From Sphingobacteriia bacterium (GTDB lineage Bacteria > Bacteroidota > Bacteroidia > Bacteroidales > 4484-276): a stretch of 44,830 nt of DNA. A program made the position numbers and the translations under genes. Below the pieces are notes generated by a model, which worked only from the letters and a program-made list of their open reading frames with translations, was not told where the DNA came from and did not search any database. Below, in pieces: positions 15,723 to 25,162 of this stretch; the stretch's first letter is position 1; the number at the start of each line of letters is the position of its first letter. The stretch is from contig RZYY01000009.1 of assembly GCA_009930115.1 (NCBI GenBank), positions 1 through 44,830 on the forward strand. The letters run 5' to 3'.

Positions 15723-17252
15723 TTAACGGGGATTATTGTAATAATCTCCCGAGCGGCCTTTATAGCGGTCACTTTCAGGCATTGTACCATCGAGTTTGTA
15801 ACGATAATGCAATTCAGCCTGCCAGTTTTCATTTTGAATTTCTCCTGGCATATTGGAATGAATCAGCTTGTAGTCGAAAAGAGCAAGGTTAGTATTGGCA
15901 AATACAAACTTACGGTCACGCAGGTTTTCAATGGAATAATAATGCCATATTTCGTAAGGCACCGAACCCAGTTCGGCTTCATCAGAACCACCTGGAGTGA
16001 TGGATAAACCGGATGAACCTGTATCAAATGGTCTGTCTGTAATTGTATTTGGAGGACCATACTTTAGAAAAACATAACCCCGATCCGTTTCATAGCCTTG
16101 TTTCCCTTTTTTGCCAGGAGAGCCGAATTGCTCGTTAACCAGTTGAACTGTGCTTAGATAATTCAACCAGGATTGTTCAGGATCTGCCTCATTGCGCTCA
16201 ACCCAGAAATTGAGAAAGAAACTGCGCATTACATTCAAATCAGGTTGCTCATTTTCTTTTATCTGGAATTTTACGAATTTGCTTTCCATCTCAGTTGAAA
16301 TAGGATAAAGATAATTGATGTACTCCATCAACGTGTCAATGTTGTTCATTTTTGCAACAAAAGAATTTTCAACGGTAAGCCTGGCAAAATCGGAGAAATT
16401 CAGTTCGATTCCCGGGTTGCTTCTTTGAAAAAAAAGTTTATTGCTGGTAAGAATTACATTTTCACGGTTTCGCACTTCAACCACCAGATTATAATTTCCT
16501 GAGGGCAGTTCAGCAATATCATAATTGGCAAATAAAACAGTAACCGGATTTGCTGTTTCACGCTTGAAGCTGACAAATTTCTCCATCACCTGTTTTGTTT
16601 CATAGGATTCGATGAAATAGTTGAGGAGATATTTCTCATTTTCGCCTAAAACCTTGTCGGAATTGTATATTTCGCAATAAAAAGTAAGTTGCTGTACATT
16701 CTGTGGCAGATAATTATAAATGTAAGGTATGATATCGTAGCCACTTTTGGTTAAGATATTTGGCTGAGTGGCTTTTGTAAAAGATTCGACCAATTGAATA
16801 CCTGAGAGGGAAATTTCGTTTTCAGGGAAGTTCATCTCGATGGGCTGACTGGCAGAAAAAGGAGGTGCATCGCTGTTTAAATCTTTGATTTTGATTTCAA
16901 AGGTGTAATTTCCGTTAGGCAATGCAAAGCGTTGTTGATCGATAAAATTGATATTCCGTTCGGAAGTATCGTTAATAATCGGGCCGGACAATTCCAATTT
17001 GTCAAAGGCTACCACTTTTTCCTGATCTTTGAACATCATTGTAACCTCAACTTTTCCCCTGTATTTGCCATCAGCATCTTTTACCCAGTTAATGCTGCTT
17101 CCGGAAACTGACAGATAGGTTTCGATGTACGGTCCGGTTGATGGTGAAGTAAATTTTGAATAAAAAAGTTGAGCACGCACAAAATCAGGAATGTCAGCAA
17201 CTGCAGGTATGGCAAGAATTGCAAACACCAATGCGCTAAAGATTGTTTTCAT
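15723..17252 (-). CDS. GWxTD domain-containing exported protein
   Basis: A 509-residue protein with a cleavable signal peptide (MKTIFSALVFAILAIPAVA). The N-terminal half is beta-rich, with domains built like LSVSGSSINWVKDADG and FEIKIKDL. The C-terminal 130 residues form the GWxTD domain: WLNYLSTVQLVNEQFGSPGKKG, GYETDRGYVFLKYGPP and YEIWHYYS. The family is widespread in Bacteroidota and has no settled function; periplasmic or secreted localisation is implied. It ends facing the RRM gene, with a shared terminator. A -7 box lies 28 bases before the start. Confidence 0.87.
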   Translation of the reverse strand: MKTIFSALVFAILAIPAVADIPDFVRAQLFYSKFTSPSTGPYIETYLSVSGSSINWVKDADGKYRGKVEVTMMFKDQEKVVAFDKLELSGPIINDTSERNINFIDQQRFALPNGNYTFEIKIKDLNSDAPPFSASQPIEMNFPENEISLSGIQLVESFTKATQPNILTKSGYDIIPYIYNYLPQNVQQLTFYCEIYNSDKVLGENEKYLLNYFIESYETKQVMEKFVSFKRETANPVTVLFANYDIAELPSGNYNLVVEVRNRENVILTSNKLFFQRSNPGIELNFSDFARLTVENSFVAKMNNIDTLMEYINYLYPISTEMESKFVKFQIKENEQPDLNVMRSFFLNFWVERNEADPEQSWLNYLSTVQLVNEQFGSPGKKGKQGYETDRGYVFLKYGPPNTITDRPFDTGSSGLSITPGGSDEAELGSVPYEIWHYYSIENLRDRKFVFANTNLALFDYKLIHSNMPGEIQNENWQAELHYRYKLDGTMPESDRYKGRSGDYYNNPR

Positions 17253-17280
17253 ATTGACTGAAATTATTGATTTATCATGT

Positions 17281-17288
17281 CAAAATTA
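17281..17288 (-). promoter_or_regulatory. -7 box TAATTTTG for the GWxTD gene
   Basis: CAAAATTA on the plus strand gives TAATTTTG on the minus strand, an exact TAnnTTTG 28 bases before the start codon. Confidence 0.5.
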
Positions 17289-17360
17289 GTTGTTTTATCG
17301 TCAAAGCCATAAACAAACAAGCCAATGGTATTTGATGTTCAGTTATCGGTAAATGCTTTC

Positions 17361-19694
17361 TCAGGGCAACCACAATAATTTCCGGACAAAAGTTTGCTCA
17401 TTTGTTTGCAACCTGACAATGTACATTCCACTTTTCACCTGATTACCAGACTCTTCTCTCCCATTCCATTGCATAGAATGAATACCGGGTTCTAACACAT
17501 TTTCATCAAATGTCATGATGATTTTCCCTGTAATATCCTGAACAGATAATTTGCACCATATTTTTCGATTGTTTTGCACCTGAATCACAGCAACAGAACC
17601 AGCAGGATTTGGAGAAACATCCAGTTGGACATCAGCTCTGTACTCAGGGTTTTGAATGTCGGTAATAAAAAGGTTGTCATAAATTTGAAAACCACCAATG
17701 CCGTCAGCTATGTAAGCATTTGATCCGTCCACATTAACACCCAGTGCAAAAACACCTGATGGTTTGTAATAACCTGCAAGAATTGGATTAGCCGGAAAAG
17801 AAATATCAATCATTTCCACTCCGCCAAAAATATAATTTGCCAGATAGGCATAATCTCCTTCAACATCAACAGCTTTAGCAGCATCAGGCAGATAAACATA
17901 ACCTGCAATGAAAGGATTCAATGGATCGGTTACATTGATTACCTCCATACCCCCCAAATCATCAGCAACATAAGCATAACCATTTTGCACAGACACATCC
18001 TGACCTTTGGCATTAAGGTTAGCAAACCGGCTTACAAAAACCGGATTTTCAATATCTGAAATATCAAAAATATATAGTCCTTTAGTGTCTTCATCTTCAA
18101 ATGGTTGATAATCTATAAGATAAAGATAATTTCCCTCAATATCCAATGCCTGAACAAAACAGTATTCTTCACCGGGAATTGCACCATTGTACCAGCCGAA
18201 GCCATGAGCAGTCAATGTCGGAGCATCGGGATCTGAAAAGTCAATTATCCTGAAGCCGTCCCACCAGCAGGCAACGATGGCGTAATGATCTCTCAGGACG
18301 ATATCGTATGTCATCGCCGGGGCTGTATAATGCCCCCGTTTAAAAGGACTTGCCGGATCGGAAATATCCATAATATTCACCGGATTGTTGCCGCTCATGC
18401 TTTTCGGAATATAAACAGCCAGATTACCGGAAACAGCAACAAGGTCAGACAAAGTTTCATTATAGCCAATTTCTGTCGGATGTGATTTGTCAGTGATATC
18501 GAAAACGCGAAAACCATTACTCCCGACATATGCAAGATTTCCGTTAACGCATACATCATTTACCCATGAAGGAAGATGAATTTCTGCAGTTAAGAACGGA
18601 TTATTAATGTCGTCAATGCTTAAAAGATAAGCTTCACTGCTGCTTACTGCAGCAACAACATTTCCGCTAACTGCCACATAATCGGCAATACCGGAATAAG
18701 CTGAAACTTCCTGCGGATTTGCCGGATCGGAGATATTAACTATTCGAACTCCGCCACCAGGATTGGTAGTGCTGTTGGAAACAAATGCATAATTACCCTG
18801 CAGTGCAATACGTGCAGGATTACCGTCAAGTTGCAGCTGACCAAGAAGTTGTGGAGAAGCTGGGTTACTTACGTCCCAGGTTTTCAAACCATAAGAACTC
18901 GTTACCTGATATAGCATACCTCCGGCAGCGGCTACTCCTGAAGTTGCTCCTGACACCACTCCAACTAATTGAGGATTGGCAGGATCGGAAACATCAACAA
19001 TTCGGCAATTGTTGTTTGCTGCACAAAACATAAGATCACCATCTTTCGCCGAAGTCCAAATTAATGTGGAAGAAGGAATCGGAAAATGACCGGTCATCAG
19101 TATATTGTTCAAATCTGAAAGATCATAAATGTAAATCCCATCAGCAACTGACATCACATACAGATAATTTCCCTCAGCATAAATACCCCCTCTCGGATAA
19201 CTGTTGGTCGGAATTCTGGCAAGCCTGAAAGGATTTGTCATATCAGACATGTCCCAGATTTCCACTCCTGAAAAATATGCCCCCAGATACAAACGCGAGG
19301 TTGACGGATCATAACAAATAGCATCCACAAGTGAACGGCTATAAACCACTGAAAGTTCCTGAGGGTTTTCCGGATCAGTTGCATCAATAACTTTCACTGC
19401 ACCTCCCGAACCAAGCAGAAAAACATTCTCAACTCCGGAATAAGCCAACGAATAACTCACTCCCAAAGGCCAATTACCCAAAAAAGCCATCTCCAATGAA
19501 TCGTAATCAAGCACACGACCCATTTCGTAGTGCCCATTCCGAACCATTTGCTGGAAACCATAACCTCCGTTCCCTGAAGGTGAAATCAGCTCTTCAACCG
19601 TTTCAAAAGACCCGGCTTTGGCAACTGTTCTTGCAGGTGACTGAGCCAACAATATCATTGGCACACATAACAGAATAAGTAAAAATTTTCGCAT
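17361..19694 (-). CDS. Secreted LVIVD-repeat beta-propeller protein with T9SS sorting domain
   Basis: A 777-residue protein. The signal peptide is MRKFLLILLCVPMILLAQ. The body holds about 13 copies of a roughly 40-residue repeat ending in a phrase like DISDPANPQLVG, alternating with strands such as YVYVADD or NYAFVSN; this is the LVIVD pattern, which should fold as two beta-propellers. The last 80 residues are a type IX secretion sorting domain (DVSPNPAGSVAVIQVQN, MQWNGREESGNQVKSGMYIVRL). It should therefore cross the outer membrane by T9SS and stay on the surface or be released. The ligand is unknown. Repeat-to-repeat DNA similarity is visible (ggatcggaaatatc-like words). Confidence 0.9.
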   Translation of the reverse strand: MRKFLLILLCVPMILLAQSPARTVAKAGSFETVEELISPSGNGGYGFQQMVRNGHYEMGRVLDYDSLEMAFLGNWPLGVSYSLAYSGVENVFLLGSGGAVKVIDATDPENPQELSVVYSRSLVDAICYDPSTSRLYLGAYFSGVEIWDMSDMTNPFRLARIPTNSYPRGGIYAEGNYLYVMSVADGIYIYDLSDLNNILMTGHFPIPSSTLIWTSAKDGDLMFCAANNNCRIVDVSDPANPQLVGVVSGATSGVAAAGGMLYQVTSSYGLKTWDVSNPASPQLLGQLQLDGNPARIALQGNYAFVSNSTTNPGGGVRIVNISDPANPQEVSAYSGIADYVAVSGNVVAAVSSSEAYLLSIDDINNPFLTAEIHLPSWVNDVCVNGNLAYVGSNGFRVFDITDKSHPTEIGYNETLSDLVAVSGNLAVYIPKSMSGNNPVNIMDISDPASPFKRGHYTAPAMTYDIVLRDHYAIVACWWDGFRIIDFSDPDAPTLTAHGFGWYNGAIPGEEYCFVQALDIEGNYLYLIDYQPFEDEDTKGLYIFDISDIENPVFVSRFANLNAKGQDVSVQNGYAYVADDLGGMEVINVTDPLNPFIAGYVYLPDAAKAVDVEGDYAYLANYIFGGVEMIDISFPANPILAGYYKPSGVFALGVNVDGSNAYIADGIGGFQIYDNLFITDIQNPEYRADVQLDVSPNPAGSVAVIQVQNNRKIWCKLSVQDITGKIIMTFDENVLEPGIHSMQWNGREESGNQVKSGMYIVRLQTNEQTFVRKLLWLP

Positions 19695-19724
19695 AACAAA
19701 TTAATTTTGGTTGATTACTGATGG

Positions 19725-19732
19725 CAAATTTA
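19725..19732 (-). promoter_or_regulatory. -7 box TAAATTTG for the LVIVD protein gene
   Basis: CAAATTTA on the plus strand, an exact TAnnTTTG on the minus strand, 30 bases before the start codon. Confidence 0.5.
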
Positions 19733-19802
19733 CGAAAAACCTCTGTTTTCTGGCAAACCGTGGCTTTTTTAAGATAATAAAAAATTACTTACACAAAAAA
19801 AA

Positions 19803-20774
19803 CTAATACTCAAAAGGATGCTCCTGATCAAAATCCGGCCGATAATTGTTACTGCTGTCCATCTCCTGAATCCATCCATTGCGAAAACCATACTCGTTAA
19901 AAGCGTGTATAACTTCCTGATATTCATTCTCCGACAGCAATCTGTTGATAGGCTCAACATCAATTACTCTGGGAGTAGGGTGATATTGCGACATTAGAGA
20001 TATTTTAAGTGAAGTTGAAATTTCCTCAGAAATATATTTCAAAACGCCTTTACTGTTTTCAATATGCCCGGGTAAAACGAGATGACGAACCAGTATTCCG
20101 CGAACAGCCTGTCCGTTTTCGTCGAGAAGAAGCGTGGAACCTTTTTGTTTGTACATTTCGCACAAAGCTGATTTAGCAATTTCAGGATAATCGGAACTAT
20201 CGGAATACACTTTTGCAAGTAATGGATCAATATATTTAAAATCAGGAAGATATACATCTACAAGTGATTCGATCTCCCTGAGTGTTTCCACTTTGTCGTA
20301 ACCATTTGTATTATAAACAATTACAGGATGAATGTCCATTTGATGCAAAGCATTGACAATCACCTTGAACTGGGGTACAAAATGTGAAGGTGAAACAAAA
20401 CCAACACTCTCGCAACCAGCATTTAAGCAATTGAGTATTTCTTCCAGAACATGCTTCAAGCTCATTCGGTGTGCTGCTGATCTATTTCGGTTTGTACTGA
20501 TTTGAATATTTTGACAATAGATACATTGTAAGTTACAATGACCAAAAAAAACATTGCAAATTCCGTTTTTACCGCTAATAGGAGGCTCTTCTCCACGATG
20601 AATGCAAATGGATGAAATATAAAAAGAGGCATCACTGCGGCAATAGCCAAGTTTCCTGCTAAATCGGTCAACACCACAATTGCGGGGGCAAATCAAACAA
20701 TTTTTTAATTCTTCCAAAGGTTGAAGGAGATTATCAAGGTCAAGCCTGCTAATTTTCGATAAATCATATTTCAT
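19803..20774 (-). CDS. Radical SAM protein, PflA/PflX-like
   Basis: A 323-residue radical SAM enzyme of the type annotated as a pyruvate formate-lyase activating enzyme homologue. The SAM-cluster cysteines are C80, C84 and C87 in HCNLQCIYCQN. Four more cysteines (C26, C29, C33, C45) in CLICPRNCG and GYC may hold another metal site. Later blocks VGFVSPSHFVPQ, YNTNGYDKVETLREI, DVYLPDFKYIDP and LVRHLVLPGHIENS fit the family. The substrate is unknown. There is no formate lyase in the window, so a glycyl-radical activase role is only one option. A -7 box lies 89 bases upstream. Confidence 0.87.
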   Translation of the reverse strand: MKYDLSKISRLDLDNLLQPLEELKNCLICPRNCGVDRFSRKLGYCRSDASFYISSICIHRGEEPPISGKNGICNVFFGHCNLQCIYCQNIQISTNRNRSAAHRMSLKHVLEEILNCLNAGCESVGFVSPSHFVPQFKVIVNALHQMDIHPVIVYNTNGYDKVETLREIESLVDVYLPDFKYIDPLLAKVYSDSSDYPEIAKSALCEMYKQKGSTLLLDENGQAVRGILVRHLVLPGHIENSKGVLKYISEEISTSLKISLMSQYHPTPRVIDVEPINRLLSENEYQEVIHAFNEYGFRNGWIQEMDSSNNYRPDFDQEHPFEY

Positions 20775-20862
20775 CTATGCGTTATTTGTTTGCAATGATA
20801 ATGAAAATGATCTTTGTTGTATTGTTTACCCTTTTAAGTAAAAAGAAAATCCATTTCATTGA

Positions 20863-20870
20863 CAAAAATA
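20863..20870 (-). promoter_or_regulatory. Possible -7 box TATTTTTG for the radical SAM gene
   Basis: CAAAAATA on the plus strand. The distance of 89 bases to the start is long, so this is only a candidate. Confidence 0.35.
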
Positions 20871-21030
20871 AAACTCAGCTTTCGCTCAAAATTACCGGTT
20901 GAATTCCGAAAATGATTTTAATCCGGAACTTTCATCCTTTAGATATGTTTAACTGACAAAAGAGAATTGACCCGTGCCATTGCAATAAAGCATCAAAAAA
21001 AACGTAAGTTGAGCATTGAAATTCTTCTTT

Positions 21031-21053
21031 AGAACTTTACAAAGAACTTTACA
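21031..21053. repeat. Tandem repeat AGAACTTTACA x2 at the start of the lipoprotein gene
   Basis: Two exact 11-base copies separated by one A. The second ends on the first base of the ATG at 21053. It could be a regulator site or a trace of local duplication. Confidence 0.5.
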
Positions 21054-22522
21054 TGTTATCTCGGCAAATCAGCAGCATATTTTTCCTGTTAACCGGATTA
21101 ATTGTCATTTTTTCGGCTTGTCAGAAAGATGATAAATTTGATACCAGTCCTTCAGTAAAACTGGAATTCTCATCCGATACGATCATTTTTGATACTGTAT
21201 TTTCAACCATTGGCTCGGTAACAAAACAAATCAGGATTTATAATCCAAGCAAAAATCGGATTAAGATTTCTTCCATCAGGCTTGCCAATCAGTCAGATTC
21301 CAGATATTCGATCAATGTTGACGGCCAGTCCGGCACGAATTTTCAAAATGTTGAAATTGCTGAAAACGACAGTATTTTTCTGTTTGCACGTGTAACAGTT
21401 GATCCTTCAGATGCAACTCTTCCATTCATTGTAAGTGATTCAATTGTTTTTGAAACCAATGGCAATTTTCAGGATGTGGACCTGGTAGCATGGGGGCAAA
21501 ATGCCCGCTTCATCCTCTGGGATACTGAAAGACCGGGATTGCCAAAATACAAAATTGTTGCGGGCGAAGGTACTGATACTTTGTGGACCAACGATTTACC
21601 GATTGTGGTATATGGCTATGCAGTAATAGATTCCACCGGAAGTCTGACTATTGAAGCCGGAACCAGTGTACATTTTCACAGTGGCTCAGGACTTTGGGTT
21701 TACAAAGGGGGGTCATTAAAAGTGTTGGGTACGCTGGAAGAACCGGTTTATTTTCAAAGCGACCGCACAGATGGATTTTACGAATATTTGCCCGGGCAAT
21801 GGGACAGAATTTGGATCAACGAGGGTGCAGTGGATAATGTCATCAACTACGCTGTGATTAGGAATGGTTTTATAGGCCTGCAGATGGAAACGCTTCAGGA
21901 ATACATGGGAAACCAGCTTTATCTCAACAATACCATAATTGAGAATATGTCGGGGGCTGGCATTCTTTCCCGTTATTACCTTATTGCTGCTCAAAACTGT
22001 GTAATTACCAATTGCGGGCAATATGCCCTTGCTCTTACCCTTGGGGGCTCCTACGATTTCAGACACACTACTATCGCGAACTACTGGCGCTATGGTGTGC
22101 GTACAACACCTTCAGTGTACCTTAATAATTATTATCTTGACCCAAATAATCAGGTCATTGATTTTCCCTTAAATGTCAATTTCGCCAACAGCATAATTTA
22201 TGGTAATCAAAATGAGGAAATATTAACTGACGCATCTGATGAAGCCGAGTTTATCTTCAAATTCGACCATTGTCTGATCAAAACTGAGCAGGATATTTCC
22301 AACCCGGAGTATTATCTCAATACCTTCAAAAATGAAGACCCTTTGTTTGCAGATCATATTGAAAATGACCTCCGACTCGACAGCCTCTCTCCTGCCAGGG
22401 ACACCGGCAGCATTCAGATTGCCACAACTGTACCTCTGGATATTAAAGGTAACAGCAGGATTGAAACGCCAGACCTTGGCGCTTATGAATGGATTCCTGT
22501 TATTGAAGAAAAAAAGCGTTAA
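21053..22522 (+). CDS. Surface lipoprotein with right-handed beta-helix
   Basis: A 489-residue lipoprotein. The signal is hydrophobic with lipobox IFSAC, immediately followed by QKDDKFD, which is close to the Bacteroidota lipoprotein surface-export signal (QKDDE type), so it is probably on the cell surface. Residues 30-170 are Ig-like (LEFSSDTIIFDTVFSTIGSVTKQIRIYN). Residues 170-440 read as parallel beta-helix coils (GSLTIEAGTSVHFHSGSGLWVYKGGSLKVLGT, AVIRNGFIGLQ, NTIIENMSGAGIL). The C-terminus LDIKGNSR...PDLGAYEW is the usual end of such proteins. The ligand is unknown; polysaccharide binding is a family guess. It is co-transcribed with the next gene. Confidence 0.82.
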   Translation: MLSRQISSIFFLLTGLIVIFSACQKDDKFDTSPSVKLEFSSDTIIFDTVFSTIGSVTKQIRIYNPSKNRIKISSIRLANQSDSRYSINVDGQSGTNFQNVEIAENDSIFLFARVTVDPSDATLPFIVSDSIVFETNGNFQDVDLVAWGQNARFILWDTERPGLPKYKIVAGEGTDTLWTNDLPIVVYGYAVIDSTGSLTIEAGTSVHFHSGSGLWVYKGGSLKVLGTLEEPVYFQSDRTDGFYEYLPGQWDRIWINEGAVDNVINYAVIRNGFIGLQMETLQEYMGNQLYLNNTIIENMSGAGILSRYYLIAAQNCVITNCGQYALALTLGGSYDFRHTTIANYWRYGVRTTPSVYLNNYYLDPNNQVIDFPLNVNFANSIIYGNQNEEILTDASDEAEFIFKFDHCLIKTEQDISNPEYYLNTFKNEDPLFADHIENDLRLDSLSPARDTGSIQIATTVPLDIKGNSRIETPDLGAYEWIPVIEEKKR

Positions 22523-22543
22523 CCTTTAGCTTGATTTAACTCT

Positions 22544-23593
22544 ATGAAAACCATTCGAAACAGAAAATTTTTCCGAAAAGCAACTCTGTTAATAGTTTTC
22601 TGCCTTTTTTTTATCAGTTTTCATTCCTGTAAAACATACGAATCATTTAACATTGATGTGCTTGAGCCGGCAGAAATCGTTGTACCTCAATCTATCCAAA
22701 AAGTACTTTTAGCACACAGCATTGTTGAAACTGACAGTAATCGAAAAACACCCTATGAAATATACAATTCTTCTTACCATGATACTGTTTTTTATGATAC
22801 TGCAGCAGCCGAAGCAGCTTTGGTCAATCTTGCGGGTATCCTGAACTATAACCCGAGGTTTGAAGCAGTTTTGCCCGATACTCTGCAGGTTCAGCTTCCA
22901 TCCCATGCAGATCAGTTTACTTATTTCCATTTGGATAAAACCAGGAAATTATGCAGTGACTATCAGACAGACGCACTATTGCTGTTGAGCTGGATGGATA
23001 AAAAAATCGAATACGATATTTTCTCAAGTTACCTGGGGGGCTATTACAGTATTTACACAATCTATCTGAAAACCAGATGGATGTTTATTGATCCTTTCAG
23101 ATCAAAATTGATTGATCAGATACTCCTCACAGACACACTTTACTATCAAATTGACGGATACTGGGGGACCAACGAAGAAGGACTTTACCTGACAGGCCGG
23201 GAACTGATTCAGGCAGCGGCAGAAGAAACCGGACTTAGATATGGTTCCAGAATCACTCCCCACTTTGTCGAATCAGGCAGGATTATTTTCAAATCAGGTG
23301 ATAAATATCTGCGAAAAGGATTCATTAAGGCAGAAGAAGGCAAATGGAAAGAAGCAGCAATGATATGGCAAAACACACTCAATCGGAATAATTCTGCGGC
23401 AAGGGCCAGAGCAAGTTTTAATATTGCACTTGCAAACGAAATGGAGGGACTACTTGAACCTGCAATCGAATGGGCCAATCACTCGTATTCTTATTTTCCG
23501 GATTCGATCAATTATACTTATCTCTCGATTCTAAAAGAACGTTTGCTGCAACAGGAAAAACTTATTCTGCAACTGGAAGGAGAAAATCAATGA
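22544..23593 (+). CDS. Lipoprotein, probable DUF6340 family, with TPR-like tail
   Basis: A 349-residue lipoprotein with signal and lipobox ending FHSCKTYE, without an acidic export signal after the Cys, so it is likely periplasm-facing. The middle part (DVLEPAEIVVPQSIQKVLLAHSI, LLLSWMDKKIEYDIFSSYLG) fits Bacteroidota proteins labelled DUF6340. The last 90 residues have a helical repeat look (GKWKEAAMIWQNTL, ARARASFNIALANEMEGLLEPAIEWA), suggesting tetratricopeptide repeats. It starts 21 bases after the beta-helix lipoprotein, so the pair may act together in the envelope. The function is unknown. Confidence 0.72.
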   Translation: MKTIRNRKFFRKATLLIVFCLFFISFHSCKTYESFNIDVLEPAEIVVPQSIQKVLLAHSIVETDSNRKTPYEIYNSSYHDTVFYDTAAAEAALVNLAGILNYNPRFEAVLPDTLQVQLPSHADQFTYFHLDKTRKLCSDYQTDALLLLSWMDKKIEYDIFSSYLGGYYSIYTIYLKTRWMFIDPFRSKLIDQILLTDTLYYQIDGYWGTNEEGLYLTGRELIQAAAEETGLRYGSRITPHFVESGRIIFKSGDKYLRKGFIKAEEGKWKEAAMIWQNTLNRNNSAARARASFNIALANEMEGLLEPAIEWANHSYSYFPDSINYTYLSILKERLLQQEKLILQLEGENQ

Positions 23594-23602
23594 CAATAAA
23601 AA

Positions 23603-23624
23603 AGACCGGAGTTATCCCCGGTCT
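23603..23624 (-). terminator. Terminator of the aminopeptidase gene
   Basis: AGACCGG / CCGGTCT stem with an 8-base loop; on the minus strand it is followed by a T run (AAAAAA on the plus strand at its left side). It lies between two converging genes. Confidence 0.7.
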
Positions 23625-23645
23625 GATAATTATCTCTTTTAACGT

Positions 23646-25034
23646 TTACCCTTTCATGGTTGATTCCACCTCTTCAATTGTAACTGGAATTCTTTTACCA
23701 ATCAGCCGGCAACCATTCTGCGTTACCAGAAGATCATCTTCAAGTCTTATCCCTCCAAAACCTATGTAAGATTCAGCTTTTGAATAATTGATAAACTGCC
23801 TGAATTTACCTTCATCTTTCCATTGCTGTATAAGCGCTGGAATAAAGTAGATACCTGGCTCATTGGTGAGCACATATCCCGGTTGCAATTTCCGCCCAAG
23901 TCTTAGATAAGCAGTTCCAAACTGTTGAATTCGTTTGGTTTCCTCGTCATAACCAACATAATCTTCCCCGTAATTTTCCATGTCGTGCACGTCCATTCCC
24001 ATCATATGTCCTAATCCGTGAGGGAAAAACATCGCATGTGCTCCGGCAGATACTGCTTCATCCACATCCCCCTGCATCAGATCTAATGCTTTCAATCCCG
24101 AAGCAATTACCCTTGCAGCCATCAAATGAATGCTCTGATAAGTAACTCCTGGTTTAACAGCTGCAGTAACAGCATTATTTGCATCCAGAACAATCTGGTA
24201 AATTTCTCTCTGCCGCTGGGTGAATTTACCCCCAACAGGAATTGTACGGGTGTAATCACTGGCATAGTGAAGGGTTGTTTCAGCGCCGGCATCAGTAATC
24301 ATCATCCTGCCGGCCTGGAGAACCTGACTATGATCGTGGTTGTGCAGGGTTTCACCATTTTGAGACAGAATTATTGGGAATGAAACCCCGGCTCCCCTGG
24401 CAAGAGCAATACCTTCTATGGTTCCGGCAATCTCTCTTTCAGAAATACCGGGTTTTGCCATTTTCATTGCAGTAACATGCATCTCATAGCCGATGGCTGC
24501 TGCTTTTTCCAGTTCTTCAATTTCGTATTGATCTTTAACATTCCTGAGTGCTATGATTGCTTTAATCAAACTGAGAGATGACCTGTTTTTTTGATCGGCA
24601 ATTTTTATTCCTGTAAGCTTTTCCAATAATATCTGATTATCATGGCGATATTGCGGAATAAAATGAATCTCACGCTTTTTTTCTATAGCGTTTTTTAAAA
24701 AACTGTCAAGCTCACCGAATGAATGTACATGGTTCACTCCAGCTTTAAGACCATTGTCTTTCATCAGAGGTTGAGGTCCCATCCAAATGATATCTTCCAT
24801 GTCCACATCATTGCCAAAAATATAATCCTTCCCTTCATCGAAATCAATTACTCCTGCCAATCCCGGCATATCAAGCGCGAAAAAATACAGAAAGGTACTG
24901 TCCTGACGATAGAGAAAAGTGTTGCCTGCATAGTTCATAGGCATTTCATTGTTTCCCAAAAACAATCCAATCCCTGATTTGATTTTTGCTTTTAACGCAT
25001 CGCGTCTCTGTTTGTAAACTTCTGTTTTAAACAT
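23646..25034 (-). CDS. Aminopeptidase P family metallopeptidase (M24B)
   Basis: Removes N-terminal residues preceding proline. From the ATG at 25034 the protein has 462 residues; the 20 extra residues in the track lie over the promoter and are not family-like. An N-terminal AMP_N domain (RDALKAKIKSGIGLFLGN) is followed by the pita-bread catalytic domain. Its five metal ligands are all recognisable in ITDAGAETTLHYASDYTRT, the histidine in HGLGHMMGMDVHD, the glutamate in LTNEPGIYF and the one in GGIRLEDDLLV. It has no signal peptide and is cytoplasmic. Monocistronic, with its own promoter and terminator. Confidence 0.92.
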   Translation of the reverse strand: MFKTEVYKQRRDALKAKIKSGIGLFLGNNEMPMNYAGNTFLYRQDSTFLYFFALDMPGLAGVIDFDEGKDYIFGNDVDMEDIIWMGPQPLMKDNGLKAGVNHVHSFGELDSFLKNAIEKKREIHFIPQYRHDNQILLEKLTGIKIADQKNRSSLSLIKAIIALRNVKDQYEIEELEKAAAIGYEMHVTAMKMAKPGISEREIAGTIEGIALARGAGVSFPIILSQNGETLHNHDHSQVLQAGRMMITDAGAETTLHYASDYTRTIPVGGKFTQRQREIYQIVLDANNAVTAAVKPGVTYQSIHLMAARVIASGLKALDLMQGDVDEAVSAGAHAMFFPHGLGHMMGMDVHDMENYGEDYVGYDEETKRIQQFGTAYLRLGRKLQPGYVLTNEPGIYFIPALIQQWKDEGKFRQFINYSKAESYIGFGGIRLEDDLLVTQNGCRLIGKRIPVTIEEVESTMKG

Positions 25035-25074
25035 CTTTAGTATTTTTAGTGAATTGAAAAAATAAAATTTACCG

Positions 25075-25082
25075 CAAATATA
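25075..25082 (-). promoter_or_regulatory. -7 box TATATTTG for the aminopeptidase gene
   Basis: CAAATATA on the plus strand, 40 bases before the ATG at 25034. It supports the shorter start. Confidence 0.5.
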
Positions 25083-25162
25083 AAGTTTTCGCAATTAAAA
25101 AGATATGAAAATGAAAAGGTGACAGATTTGGCTGAGTACCTGCAGAGAATTGTGCATCTCAG

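Noticed and set aside
20777-20902. 41-codon plus-strand ORF with hydrophobic N-terminus after the radical SAM start
   Set aside because: Short, low-complexity Lys-rich tail in an AT-rich spacer and no promoter; too weak to call a small membrane protein.
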